From Mycobacterium ostraviense (lineage in GTDB: Bacteria > Actinomycetota > Actinomycetes > Mycobacteriales > Mycobacteriaceae): a DNA stretch of 64,000 bases. How positions within the stretch are numbered: the stretch's first letter is position 1; every line of letters starts with the position of its first letter. The position numbers were made by a program, and so were the translations under genes. The DNA lies in contig NZ_NKRE01000001.1 of assembly GCF_002705925.1 (NCBI RefSeq), forward strand, positions 5,854,303-5,918,302, read 5' to 3'. Positions 19,288 to 27,933 of the stretch are shown here, piece by piece. Under the pieces are notes generated by a model. That model ran no database searches and had not been told where the DNA came from. It saw only the letters and a program-made list of their open reading frames with translations.

Positions 19288-20034
19288 TCAGCGTGTCCAG
19301 GCGGGCGAGTCGGCTGCACTGCGCAAAGCTGAAACGATGCGGTCTTCTTTTTCCACGAAACGCTCGGTCGGCGTGGGCACCGAGATCGCGATCACGTTGT
19401 CGCCCAACGCTCGTCCGGCGATAGCGGCCGCCGAAATCCCCGGGGTGTGCTCGTCGCGATCGAAAGCGATTCCGGTGCTTCGGATTTCAGCGATTTCACG
19501 ACGGAGCGCCGCGGCGACTTCGGGGGTGAAGCTGGCGAGGGCGGCCGCAGCGGCGGCCTCGTCAAGTGCGGCGAGGGCCGCCTTTCCGTTGGCGGTCCCG
19601 TTCAGTGGGAATCGGACGCCGATCGCTGAGACGGCGCGGAGCCGGTGTGACGACTCGATTTGGTCGATGAACCACATCTTCTGGCCGCGCAGCATCGAAA
19701 GGTCGACGGTTTCGCCGCCGGTGGCGGCGGCCACTCGCTCGATGGTCGGGCGGAATACTGCCGCGATGTGCGCTCCGGTGGCGTTGCCGAATCCCAGCAG
19801 GCGTTCACCAAGGGAAAAGTGGCCACGGTCGTCGACGCTGGCCAAGCCGACTTCGACGAGACCGACCAGCAGGCGGCGAGTGGTCGACTTGGCCAGCTGT
19901 AAGCGCTCGCTGAGGTCGACCAGACGCAACTGGCCCGGGTCGGCGGCGATTTCGTCCAGTGCGGCTGCCGCTCGGCGCAACACCTGGATACCCTCGTCGC
20001 GATTGGTCCGGGCATTTCGTTCCGTTCGCGGCAC
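19288..20034 (-). CDS. IclR-family transcriptional regulator (Rv1773c-like)
   Basis: 248-residue dimeric repressor/activator. The N-terminal winged helix-turn-helix (~15-75: VLRRAAAALDEIAADPG, then RLQLAKSTTRRLLVGL as the recognition helix region) is followed by the IclR effector-binding domain (GQKMWFIDQIES, NGTANGKAALAAL, AISVPTPTERF). It is divergent from the flavin oxidase/DAPG-hydrolase-like pair, and the 66-bp gap holds two perfect palindromes, so it very likely controls that pair and itself. GTG start at 20034. Confidence 0.9.
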   Translation of the reverse strand: MPRTERNARTNRDEGIQVLRRAAAALDEIAADPGQLRLVDLSERLQLAKSTTRRLLVGLVEVGLASVDDRGHFSLGERLLGFGNATGAHIAAVFRPTIERVAAATGGETVDLSMLRGQKMWFIDQIESSHRLRAVSAIGVRFPLNGTANGKAALAALDEAAAAAALASFTPEVAAALRREIAEIRSTGIAFDRDEHTPGISAAAIAGRALGDNVIAISVPTPTERFVEKEDRIVSALRSAADSPAWTR

Positions 20035-20038
20035 AATG

Positions 20039-20085
20039 CCACTATAGTGGTCCGCATTGCGGAATTTGAAGAACCGAAATGCGGA
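20039..20085. promoter_or_regulatory. Palindromic operator cluster between the iclR-type gene and the oxidase
   Basis: Two abutting perfect palindromes lie in the divergent promoter: CCACTATAGTGG (20039-20050) and TCCGCATTGCGGA (20051-20063). A further half-site ATGCGGA, an inverted copy of the TCCGCAT arm, lies at 20079-20085. IclR proteins bind such short inverted repeats beside their own promoters. Binding is inferred; the symmetry is directly visible. Confidence 0.65.
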
Positions 20086-20100
20086 TCAGAGGAGATCTGG

Positions 20101-21441
20101 GTGAGCGCACTTCCTCGCGGCCGGCACTTTTTCCGCGGCGATGACGGTTACGAGGCCGCACGCCGTGGCACGGTGTGGCATCAACGAGTGCCCGAACGTT
20201 ATCCCGAGGTGATTGTGCAGGCTGTCGATGCCGACGACATCATCGCGGGCCTGCGCTACGCCAGGGCCAACGGCCACAAGGTCAGCATCGTCTCGGGCGG
20301 GCACAGCTTCGCGGCCAGCCATCTGCGCGACGGCGCCGTTCTCCTTGACGTCAGCCGTCTCGACCACGCGCGGATCGATGCCGAAAACATGACGGCCGTC
20401 GCCGGCCCCGGCAAGGGCGGCAGCTTGCTCATGGCCGACCTGCAGGCCCAGAACCTGTTTTTCCCCGGCGGCCACTGCAAAGGCGTCTGTCTGGGCGGCT
20501 ACCTGCTGCAAGGCGGGTACGGCTGGAACAGCCGAATTTTCGGCCCGGCCTGCGAAAGTGTCATCGGACTCGACGTCATCACCGCCGACGGCGAGCAGAT
20601 CCATTGCGACGCAGCCAATCACCCCGACCTGTACTGGGCCGCCCGCGGCGCCGGCCCGGGTTTTTTCGGGGTCGTCACGTCGTTTTACCTCAAGCTCTAT
20701 CCCCGCCCGGCCGTCTGTGGCACCAGCGTGTATGTGTACCCGTTCGACGTGGCCGACGAGGTCTACACCTGGGCCCGCAACGTCAGCGCCGACGTGGATC
20801 GCCGCGTCGAGATGCAAATCCTTGCCACCCGCAGCGTCCCCGAGATGGGTCTCGACATGCCGGCCATCGTGATGGCCTCGCCGGCATTCGGCGACTCGGA
20901 AGAAGAGGCCAAAGACGCCCTCGCGGTATTCGACACCTGCCCGGTGATCGACCGGGCTCTGGTCAAGAACCCTTATATGCCAACGGATTTGCCCGCCTGG
21001 TACGACGTCGTGATGACTCACTACCTGGGCGATCACCGGTACACCGCGGACAATATGTGGACCTCGGCGCCGGCCGAGGACCTGTTACCGGGCATCCGCA
21101 ATATTCTCGACACCCTGCCGCCGCACCCGTCGCACTTCCTGTGGCTGAACTGGGGGCCGTCCCCGACACGCCAGGACATGGCCTACAGCATCGAGGACGA
21201 GATCTACCTGGCGCTCTACGGCTCCTGGAAGGACCCGGCCGACGACGACAAGTACGGCGATTGGGCGCGGTCCAACATGGCGGCGATGTCGCACCTGGCC
21301 ACCGGCATTCAGCTCGCGGACGAAAACCTCGGCCAGCGCCCGGCTCGGTTTGCCACCGATGCGGCCATGGCCCGGCTGGACCAGGTACGGGCGACCTACG
21401 ATCCCGACGGTCTGTTCAACAGTTGGATGGGACGAATCTGA
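20101..21441 (+). CDS. FAD-linked oxidase, berberine-bridge-enzyme type (Rv1774-like)
   Basis: 446-residue flavoprotein of the VAO/BBE fold (the same length as Rv1774). The FAD-binding domain has SGGHSF with His68 and FPGGHCKGV with Cys126; these two align with the residues that attach FAD at 8-alpha and C6 in bicovalent BBE-like oxidases. GGYLLQGGYGWNSR follows. The C-terminal BBE tail ends YDPDGLFNSWMGRI. GTG start at 20101 with AGGAG upstream; the frame is open to 20047 but those codons cover the operator. The stop overlaps the next gene (TGATG), implying coupled translation with the DAPG-hydrolase-like protein. Substrate unknown, perhaps a phenolic. Confidence 0.88.
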   Translation: MSALPRGRHFFRGDDGYEAARRGTVWHQRVPERYPEVIVQAVDADDIIAGLRYARANGHKVSIVSGGHSFAASHLRDGAVLLDVSRLDHARIDAENMTAVAGPGKGGSLLMADLQAQNLFFPGGHCKGVCLGGYLLQGGYGWNSRIFGPACESVIGLDVITADGEQIHCDAANHPDLYWAARGAGPGFFGVVTSFYLKLYPRPAVCGTSVYVYPFDVADEVYTWARNVSADVDRRVEMQILATRSVPEMGLDMPAIVMASPAFGDSEEEAKDALAVFDTCPVIDRALVKNPYMPTDLPAWYDVVMTHYLGDHRYTADNMWTSAPAEDLLPGIRNILDTLPPHPSHFLWLNWGPSPTRQDMAYSIEDEIYLALYGSWKDPADDDKYGDWARSNMAAMSHLATGIQLADENLGQRPARFATDAAMARLDQVRATYDPDGLFNSWMGRI

Positions 21442-22250
21442 TGACCGGCGATCTGTACCTGGGCTATCGCAACGACGACGCCGAAACGCCGTTCGCAAAG
21501 TTCTTCAAACCCGAAATGGCGTCCCTGCCACCGCATGTCGTCGGGGCGCTACAGCATGGCCCGCAAGGCGGGATGGCGTTGTTGGCATTCGACGACGCCG
21601 CAACCGTTGCCGACGAGGGCTATCACCAGACCGAGAACGGTTATGGAATTCTCGAGGACGGCAGCTTCCAGGTCTCGGTCCGCACCGATATGCCCGGTGT
21701 CACCCCGGCGATGTGGGTCTGGTGGTTCGGCTGGCATGGGTGCGACACCCGGCGGTACAAGCTGTGGCATCCGCGAGCGCACCTGTCGGCCGCCTGGAAA
21801 GATGGTGACGACGCGGGCCGTCAAGGCAATCAGCGTTACCTTGGCCGCTGGTCGATGATCAGTGAGTACATCGGTTCGGCAATGCTCAATGCCGCAATCC
21901 AATTCGTCGCACCCGCGGCCCTGGGCCTGCCGCCGGATTCCGACGATGCGGTGGCGATCTGCGCCCGGCTGGGCTCGGGTGACGCTCCGGTGGACGTCGG
22001 ATGGTTCGTCCACCATATTCGGTCGACGCCTGGCGGCTCGGAGATGCGTTCGCGGTTCTGGATGGGCGGCCCCCACATCGAAGTTCGCAAGGCCCCGAGT
22101 GTGGCGTCAAAGGCGGTGCGCCCCATCGCGGCACGGGTGCTCGGCAACCCGGCAGCCACCGCTCGCAACCTATTGGTGCACTGTGCACAGGAGATGAATC
22201 ATCTCGCGGGGTTCTTGGCCGAACTCCACCAAGACTTCGGTGACGAATAG
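21441..22250 (+). CDS. DAPG hydrolase (PhlG)-like protein (Rv1775-like)
   Basis: 269 residues. Resembles the PhlG family, zinc enzymes that cleave a C-C bond in 2,4-diacetylphloroglucinol. Conserved-looking elements: WVWWFGWHGCDTRRYKLWHP, a mid Glu in MISEYIG, and the C-terminal HCAQEMNH, in which an HxxxE pair could supply metal ligands. ATG overlaps the stop of the preceding oxidase by one base. This and the oxidase therefore form a two-gene unit between an IclR and a TetR regulator. Family assignment is by motif recognition; the true substrate in mycobacteria is not known. Confidence 0.72.
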   Translation: MTGDLYLGYRNDDAETPFAKFFKPEMASLPPHVVGALQHGPQGGMALLAFDDAATVADEGYHQTENGYGILEDGSFQVSVRTDMPGVTPAMWVWWFGWHGCDTRRYKLWHPRAHLSAAWKDGDDAGRQGNQRYLGRWSMISEYIGSAMLNAAIQFVAPAALGLPPDSDDAVAICARLGSGDAPVDVGWFVHHIRSTPGGSEMRSRFWMGGPHIEVRKAPSVASKAVRPIAARVLGNPAATARNLLVHCAQEMNHLAGFLAELHQDFGDE

Positions 22251-22257
22251 GCGATCC

Positions 22258-22818
22258 TCAGTTGTGTTGGGCAAATGCCGGGGCAACAAAGTTCTGCACC
22301 AGCCGGCGTTCGGCCTCCTCGTCTTCGCCCGGCCAATAGACCAACGACAGCACGACGCGTACCACCCATTTGGCGGCTTGTGGATCACCGCCGGCGAGGC
22401 CGGCAAGGTCAGTAGCAAACTGGGCGGTGAGGGGCGACTCGGCGAGCCAGGCCACCTGACGAGTGCCGCCGCGAATCGAACCGACCATCAGTTGGCACAG
22501 TGGGTCTGAGCGGATTTGCTTGATGGTCAACATGATTGCATTGACAAGTCGCTCCACCCCGCTCAGCGGCTCGACGGCCGCGCGCACGGAGTCCACAATG
22601 CGGTGCGCGGTTCGCCGGACGACGGCGTTACGGATCTCGGTTTTTCCGCCGACGTAACGGTAGATGGTCGCTCGGGAACTGTGGACGCGGGTGGCCAGCT
22701 TGTCGATATCCAGCGCATTGAGTCCGTCGCGGGCGATGAGGTCGGTTGCGGCCTCGTAGATCCGCTCGGCAGCGGCTTCGCGGCGGTCCCCTCCGAGGAG
22801 CCAATCATCAACGGGCAC
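22258..22818 (-). CDS. TetR-family transcriptional regulator (Rv1776c-like)
   Basis: 186 residues, the length of Rv1776c. The N-terminal TetR helix-turn-helix spans ~15-60 (AAERIYEAATDLIARDG, then LATRVHSSRATIYRYVGGK as recognition helix); the rest is an all-helical ligand domain. Start: GTG 22818 with GAAAGGA 9 nt upstream; the longer open frame to 22974 has low-complexity codons unlike TetR. Convergent with the DAPG-hydrolase-like gene, 7 bp apart, and divergent from the large PPE gene, so it may regulate either. Confidence 0.88.
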   Translation of the reverse strand: MPVDDWLLGGDRREAAAERIYEAATDLIARDGLNALDIDKLATRVHSSRATIYRYVGGKTEIRNAVVRRTAHRIVDSVRAAVEPLSGVERLVNAIMLTIKQIRSDPLCQLMVGSIRGGTRQVAWLAESPLTAQFATDLAGLAGGDPQAAKWVVRVVLSLVYWPGEDEEAERRLVQNFVAPAFAQHN

Positions 22819-23111
22819 GTGGTATCGCGTCCTTTCGTCGAGAGCGTCGAGAGCGTCGAGAAGCATCGGAAGATTTTCTAACGCCGAGACAAAGGTAACA
22901 CTTTTTCTCACCATCGATGCAGGTCCCGTTGTTCGTGCTGAGACGGCAGCCGGCCGGGGCCGCCACCGACCCATTTCAACTTGTCGTTACGCCGTTGACC
23001 TCCATGTTTCCGTTGGTCAGGGTAGTCGGACGACGTCTTCGTCACCGGGCTCGCCGGCTGCGGGGCGGTCGTGGGCTGTCGTTGGCGGCTGCTGGACGAG
23101 GAGGCTGGGCG

Positions 23112-26100
23112 ATGAACTTTTCGGTACTGCCACCGGAGATCAATTCGGCTCTCATATTCACCGGGGCCGGGGCGGAACCGCTGTTGGCGGCCGCGGCGGC
23201 CTGGGACGGGCTAGCGCAGGAATTGGACTCGGCCGCTACGTCGTTCGGTGCGATAACCGCGGGGCTGGTCGGCGGATCATGGCTGGGGCCGTCGTCGGCG
23301 GCGATGGCCGCAGTGGCAACCCCGTATGCGGATTGGCTTTCGGCCACGGCGGCCCAGGCCCGGCAGGCGGCCATGCAGGCCGAGACGTTGGGGGCGGAGT
23401 TCGAAGCAGTCCGATCGGCGATGGTGCAGCCAATTATGGTGGCGGCCAATCGTTTCGACCTGGTGTCCCTGGTCATGTCGAATCTGTTTGGGCAAAACGC
23501 TCCGGCGATCGCCGCGGTGGAATCCGCATACGAGGCGATGTGGGCCCAAGATGTGTCGGCAATGGCCGCCTATCACGCAGGGGCGTCGGCCGTCGTCTCG
23601 GCACTGGAGCCCTTCACCCAGCCGCTACAGAATCTGGCGGGGTTGCCCGCTGCGCTGGCCGGCGCGGCGGCCGCTGCGCCCCTCAACCTGGGCTTCGGCA
23701 ACCTCGGCGGCGGCAACATAGGCAACGGGAACGCCGGCGCCGGCAATGTCGGCCATGGAAACCTCGGTAATTACAACTTCGGCGTCGGAAACCTCGGCAG
23801 CAACAACGTCGGCCCCGCAAACCTGGGCAGCTACAACACGGGCTTCGGGAACGCCGGCAGCTTCAACGTGGGTCTGGCGAACACCGGTAGCAACAATTTC
23901 GGGTTCGGCAATACCGGCAGCAACAATATCGGCATCGGACTCAGCGGCACGGGCGGGGTGGGCTTCGGCTGGTTGAACTCCGGCACCGGTAATATCGGCT
24001 TATTCAACTCCGGCACCGGAAATGTTGGTTTCTTCAACTCCGGCACCGGTAATGTCGGGATAGGAAACTCCGGCTCCGGAAACCTAGGGTTCTTCAACGC
24101 CGGTCTCGCAAACTTCGGCAGCGGCAATTCCGGCAACTCCAACACCGGGTTGCTCAACCCGGGGGATTTCAATACCGGCAGCTTCAACGTGGGCGATGCC
24201 AACACCGGTGATTCGAATCTCGGAAACTACAACTCCGGCAGTTTCAACTCGGGCTCGGCCAACACCGGTAGTTATAATACCGGCGATGTGAATACCGGAT
24301 TCTTCAATTCGGGTAATGTGAACACCGGGGTCCTCAACACTGGTGACATGAATAACGGCTTCGCCTTCAGAGGCACCGGGCAGGGCGGTCTCCGCTTCAA
24401 TCTGGGCACTCCGGATCTGACCTTGCCGCCAATAAATATTCCCGGAATAGCAATACCGGCTCTGGATTTACCGACGGTTATTACTTCGAACTTGGCGATA
24501 CCTGCTATCGACTTGCCGAAGATGACCATACCCGCGATTGATGTACCCGGGCTGGACCTGCCCGCTGTGACCGTGCCGGGATTCATGTTGGACAGCGCGC
24601 TGTTGGGCGGCTTCACCACACCGAAGTTGGTCATCCCCGCACTGACCACACCCACCGTCAACGTGCCGGGGCTGGACCTGCCGGCCGTGACCGTGCCCGG
24701 TTTCAAGCTCGACAGCGCGCTGTTGGGCGGCTTCACCACACCGAAGTTCGTCATCCCCGCACTGACCACACCCACCGTCAACGTGCCGGGACTGGACCTG
24801 CCCGCGGTGACCGTGCCCGGTTTCAAGCTCGACAGCGCGCTGTTGGGCGGCTTCACCACACCGAAGTTGGTCGTTCCGGCGCTGACCGCGCCTACCGTCG
24901 CCGTGCCGGGGCTGGACCTGCCGGCCGTGACCGTGCCCGGTTTCAAGCTGGACAGTGCGCTGTTGGGCGGCTTCACCACACCCAAACTCGCCATTCCCGC
25001 GCTGACCACACCCACCATCACCGTGCCCGGCCTCGACCTACCCAACATCACCACACCCCCCATCGGCGTGCCGGGGCTAGACCTGCCCGCGGCGACCATT
25101 CCCGGCTTCAAGCTCGACAGCGCACTATTGGGCGGCTTCACCACACCCAAACTCGCCATTCCCGCGCTGACCACACCCACCATCACCGTGCCCGGCCTCG
25201 ACCTACCCAACATCACCACACCCCCCATCGGCGTGCCGGGGCTAGACCTGCCCGCGGTGACCATTCCCGGCTTCAAGCTCGACAGCGCACTATTGGGCGG
25301 CTTCACCACACCCAAACTCGCCATTCCCGCGCTGACCACACCCACCATCACCGTGCCCGGCCTCGACCTGCCCAACATCACCACTCCGCCAATCACCGTG
25401 CCGGGCCTGGACCTGCCCGCGGTGACCATTCCTGGTTTCAAGCTGGACAGCGCGCTGCTGGGCGGCTTCACCACACCCAAGTTAGTCATCCCGCCACTGA
25501 CGGCGCCCACAATTGACGTGCCGGGGATCACCTTGCCAGAGATATTCATACCCGGCTTCAAAGTCGACAGCATAACCCTCGGCGGCTTTCAGACTCCCAC
25601 AATAACATCGCCGGAGTTCAACACACCGACGATCCATTTCAATGGCATTGGGATCTACAGTCTGGCGATCAAATGGGACACAAACGTCTTCGCGCTAAAG
25701 GGCGTTAATTATCTTCCCGGTACAGCAATTGTCGACCCATTCAATGGCCAAGCGTACTTCAACCTGATTTCGCTGGAATCCTCAGGTTTCGATCTGCCCA
25801 CCTTGACTATCAGGCCATACACGCTCCCAAGATTTGGCATCGACACTTTCGGTCTTCCGCCGATCACGTTGCCGGACATCAGGATTCCGCAGATCAATCT
25901 GGGTGACTTCAGCATTCCGGGGTTCACCACCAATGAGTTTACGATCGATCCGATCGGGGTGGACTCCTTCGGCCTGCCACCAATCACGCTTCCCGACATC
26001 AATGTCCCGCCGATCAAGCTGGGCGCATTCACCATCCCGGGGCTCGACATCGATCCCATCCGTCTGGATGGCTTCAGCATTCCGGGGGCCACCACCGCTG

Positions 26101-27350
26101 CGTTCACCATCAACCCGATCGGCGTGGACTCCTTCGGCCTGCCGCCGATCACGCTTCCCGACATCACCATCCCACCCATCGAACTGGCCGCTTTCACCAT
26201 CCCGGGGCTCGACATCGATCCCATCCGTCTGGACGGCTTCAGCATTCCGGGCGCCACCACCGCTGCGTTCACCATCAACCCGATCGGCGTGGACTCCTTC
26301 GGCCTGCCGCCGATCACCCTTCCCGACATCACCATCCCGCCGATCAAGCTGGGCGCTTTCACCATCCCGGGGCTCGACATCGATCCCATCCGTCTGGACG
26401 GCTTCAGCATTCCGGGGGCCACCACCGCTGCGTTCACCATCAACCCGATCGGCGTGGACTCCTTCGGCCTGCCGCCGATCACGCTTCCCGACATCACCAT
26501 CCCGCCGATCAAGCTGGGCGCCTTCACCATCCCGGCGGCCACCACCGCTGCGTTCACCATCAACCCGATCGGCGTGGACTCCTTCGGCCTGCCGCCGATT
26601 ACCCTGCCCGACATCAATATCCCGCCGATCAAGCTGGGCGCATTCAGCATTCCGGGGGCCACCACCGCTGCGTTCACCATCAACCCGATCGGCGTGGACT
26701 CCTTCGGCCTGCCGCCGATCACGCTTCCCGACATCAATATCCCGCCGATCAAGCTGGGCGCATTCAGCATTCCGGGGGCCACCACCGCTGCGTTCACCAT
26801 CAACCCGATCGGCGTGGACTCCTTCGGCCTGCCGCCGATTACCCTGCCCGACATCAATATCCCGCCGGTCAAGCTGGGCGCCTTCAGCATTCCCGAACTC
26901 GCCGTCAATCCCATCAAGCTCGATCCCTTCACCATTCCGGGCCTGACGATCCCGCCCGTGTACCTCGACGGCTTCACGGTCCCGGGCCTCACGATTCCCA
27001 GCGTGACGCTGCCCAGCACCACGATCGCGAGTTTCGACGTCCCGCCGCCGGCGGGTTTCGGCAACACCAGCACCGCACCCTCGTCGGGATTCTTCAACAC
27101 CGGCGGCGGGGGCAGCTCAGGGTTCGGCAATCGTGGGTTGGGCCTCTCGGGTCTGTTCAACGTGAATCCCGCCGGACTTTTCGGCGGCTCGGGTTACCAA
27201 AATGTCGGCACCAGCACCTCAGGGCTGTTCAACTTCGCTAGCGCGGTATCGGGCCTCGCCAACACCGGAACCCTTCCGCTGACCCTGCCCAACCTGCTCG
27301 CCGGCATTCTCGGCTTCGGAAATACCGGCGCGGGCTTGTTCAGATTCTGA
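23112..27350 (+). CDS. PPE family protein, MPTR subfamily, 1412 residues
   Basis: Very large surface or secreted protein. The PPE domain (1-~180) begins NFSVLPPEINSALIF and holds NLFGQNAPAI and YEAMWAQD. It is followed by MPTR pentapeptides of the NxGxxNxG type (~200-420), then two long proline- and isoleucine-rich tracts built from 40- and 55-residue units (~497-800 and ~945-1260), and a second short MPTR region at the C-terminus (FGNTS…GFFNTGGG…FGNTGAG). ATG 23112 follows a G-rich stretch (GAGG); the frame is open to 22917 but the canonical PPE start is clear. Likely an ESX-5 substrate as known for PPE-MPTR proteins. Not recalled at this position in H37Rv. Confidence 0.93.
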   Translation: MNFSVLPPEINSALIFTGAGAEPLLAAAAAWDGLAQELDSAATSFGAITAGLVGGSWLGPSSAAMAAVATPYADWLSATAAQARQAAMQAETLGAEFEAVRSAMVQPIMVAANRFDLVSLVMSNLFGQNAPAIAAVESAYEAMWAQDVSAMAAYHAGASAVVSALEPFTQPLQNLAGLPAALAGAAAAAPLNLGFGNLGGGNIGNGNAGAGNVGHGNLGNYNFGVGNLGSNNVGPANLGSYNTGFGNAGSFNVGLANTGSNNFGFGNTGSNNIGIGLSGTGGVGFGWLNSGTGNIGLFNSGTGNVGFFNSGTGNVGIGNSGSGNLGFFNAGLANFGSGNSGNSNTGLLNPGDFNTGSFNVGDANTGDSNLGNYNSGSFNSGSANTGSYNTGDVNTGFFNSGNVNTGVLNTGDMNNGFAFRGTGQGGLRFNLGTPDLTLPPINIPGIAIPALDLPTVITSNLAIPAIDLPKMTIPAIDVPGLDLPAVTVPGFMLDSALLGGFTTPKLVIPALTTPTVNVPGLDLPAVTVPGFKLDSALLGGFTTPKFVIPALTTPTVNVPGLDLPAVTVPGFKLDSALLGGFTTPKLVVPALTAPTVAVPGLDLPAVTVPGFKLDSALLGGFTTPKLAIPALTTPTITVPGLDLPNITTPPIGVPGLDLPAATIPGFKLDSALLGGFTTPKLAIPALTTPTITVPGLDLPNITTPPIGVPGLDLPAVTIPGFKLDSALLGGFTTPKLAIPALTTPTITVPGLDLPNITTPPITVPGLDLPAVTIPGFKLDSALLGGFTTPKLVIPPLTAPTIDVPGITLPEIFIPGFKVDSITLGGFQTPTITSPEFNTPTIHFNGIGIYSLAIKWDTNVFALKGVNYLPGTAIVDPFNGQAYFNLISLESSGFDLPTLTIRPYTLPRFGIDTFGLPPITLPDIRIPQINLGDFSIPGFTTNEFTIDPIGVDSFGLPPITLPDINVPPIKLGAFTIPGLDIDPIRLDGFSIPGATTAAFTINPIGVDSFGLPPITLPDITIPPIELAAFTIPGLDIDPIRLDGFSIPGATTAAFTINPIGVDSFGLPPITLPDITIPPIKLGAFTIPGLDIDPIRLDGFSIPGATTAAFTINPIGVDSFGLPPITLPDITIPPIKLGAFTIPAATTAAFTINPIGVDSFGLPPITLPDINIPPIKLGAFSIPGATTAAFTINPIGVDSFGLPPITLPDINIPPIKLGAFSIPGATTAAFTINPIGVDSFGLPPITLPDINIPPVKLGAFSIPELAVNPIKLDPFTIPGLTIPPVYLDGFTVPGLTIPSVTLPSTTIASFDVPPPAGFGNTSTAPSSGFFNTGGGGSSGFGNRGLGLSGLFNVNPAGLFGGSGYQNVGTSTSGLFNFASAVSGLANTGTLPLTLPNLLAGILGFGNTGAGLFRF
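23694..24360 (+). repeat. MPTR pentapeptide repeat region
   Basis: Coding repeats inside the large PPE gene: successive FGN-LGG-GNIG-NGN-AG-type pentapeptides (NxGxGNxG, NSGTGNVG, FNSGSANTG). Short degenerate DNA units of 15-30 bp, rich in AACxxCGGC. Expected to form an elongated beta-helical surface stalk. Confidence 0.85.
24600..25500 (+). repeat. Ordered tandem repeat tract A (3 x 120 bp, then 3 x 165 bp)
   Basis: The LLGGFTTPKL element recurs at 24600, 24720, 24840, 24960, 25125, 25290 and 25455. The first three intervals are exactly 120 bp (40 residues) and the next three exactly 165 bp (55 residues). The long unit equals the short unit plus 15 residues (an added VPGLDLPNITTPPIG-type segment). 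Copies are nearly identical at the DNA level, which implies recent duplication or gene-conversion. Confidence 0.92.
25952..26890 (+). repeat. Ordered tandem repeat tract B (3 x 165 bp, then 3 x 120 bp)
   Basis: The IGVDSFGLPPITLPD element recurs at 25952, 26117, 26282, 26447, 26567, 26687 and 26807. Three intervals of exactly 165 bp are followed by three of exactly 120 bp. The long unit is the short unit plus 15 residues (GLDIDPIRLDGFSIP). The sequence differs from tract A but the unit lengths are the same, in mirrored order. Confidence 0.92.
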
Positions 27351-27663
27351 GTGCAGGCCCTGAGCAGGTCGACCCGGCGGGAGAACCAGCCGGGCGGGCA
27401 AACAATTGGTTCCACTCGCGGCGAACCGCCGATTGGGCATCGGCATATGCGTGAGATGTTGCGCCGTCACCCGCGAGGTGGACCAACGCCCATGCCATCG
27501 CGAACACCGGCACCTTGTGACGTTGTGCGGCCGTGTGCAACTCATCGAGTGCAGTCCCCGGGGCGCAGCGGCGCAGCCCGATGAGAATGCCCCGCGCGGT
27601 GTCGAGAATGCGACCAGCGTTCGGGCCACCCGAGATCTGGGTCGGCACCCAGTTGGCCGTCAT
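27340..27663 (-). CDS. ANTAR-domain protein
   Basis: 107-residue protein. Residues ~20-65 (DTARGILIGLRRCAPGTALDELHTAAQRH then VFAMAWALVHLA) match the three-helix ANTAR RNA-binding fold, in which dimers bind paired hairpins to prevent transcription termination. No receiver domain is attached, and the C-terminus is short and low-complexity. ATG at 27663; the end overlaps the 3' end of the PPE gene by 11 bp on the opposite strand. It may be the counterpart of Rv1772 (about this size and next to Rv1771 in M. tuberculosis), but I cannot verify that. Confidence 0.65.
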   Translation of the reverse strand: MTANWVPTQISGGPNAGRILDTARGILIGLRRCAPGTALDELHTAAQRHKVPVFAMAWALVHLAGDGATSHAYADAQSAVRREWNQLFARPAGSPAGSTCSGPALRI

Positions 27664-27933
27664 GCCCTGTCAACCTCCTGTCGAGTCGTAGCGATACCCA
27701 CCACAAGTGCCTTGGCCCCCGGGGCGGGTCGCTCGGGTGGGCCGCACCGGCCACCGTGCAATGATTCGGGTATCGGGTCCGCTGTGCCAGGCCGCCGCCC
27801 ACATTGGGATCCGCCCGTGATCACCTCGATACCGGCCCCGGCCGGCACAGCATCGTCTTCGACGACGATGGCCTTCCGCATTGATGACCGAGGACTCTGT
27901 GCCCGGTGCCGGCCGCCGTGCATAGTCAGCGGC

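Noticed and set aside
24600..26890. Regular repeats considered as a CRISPR-like array
   Set aside because: Units of 120 and 165 bp are in frame, coding and without unique spacers.
24272..27160. Two long open frames (433 and 483 codons) antisense to the PPE-MPTR repeats
   Set aside because: They follow exactly the 40/55-residue periodicity of the sense repeats and have no start signal; shadows.
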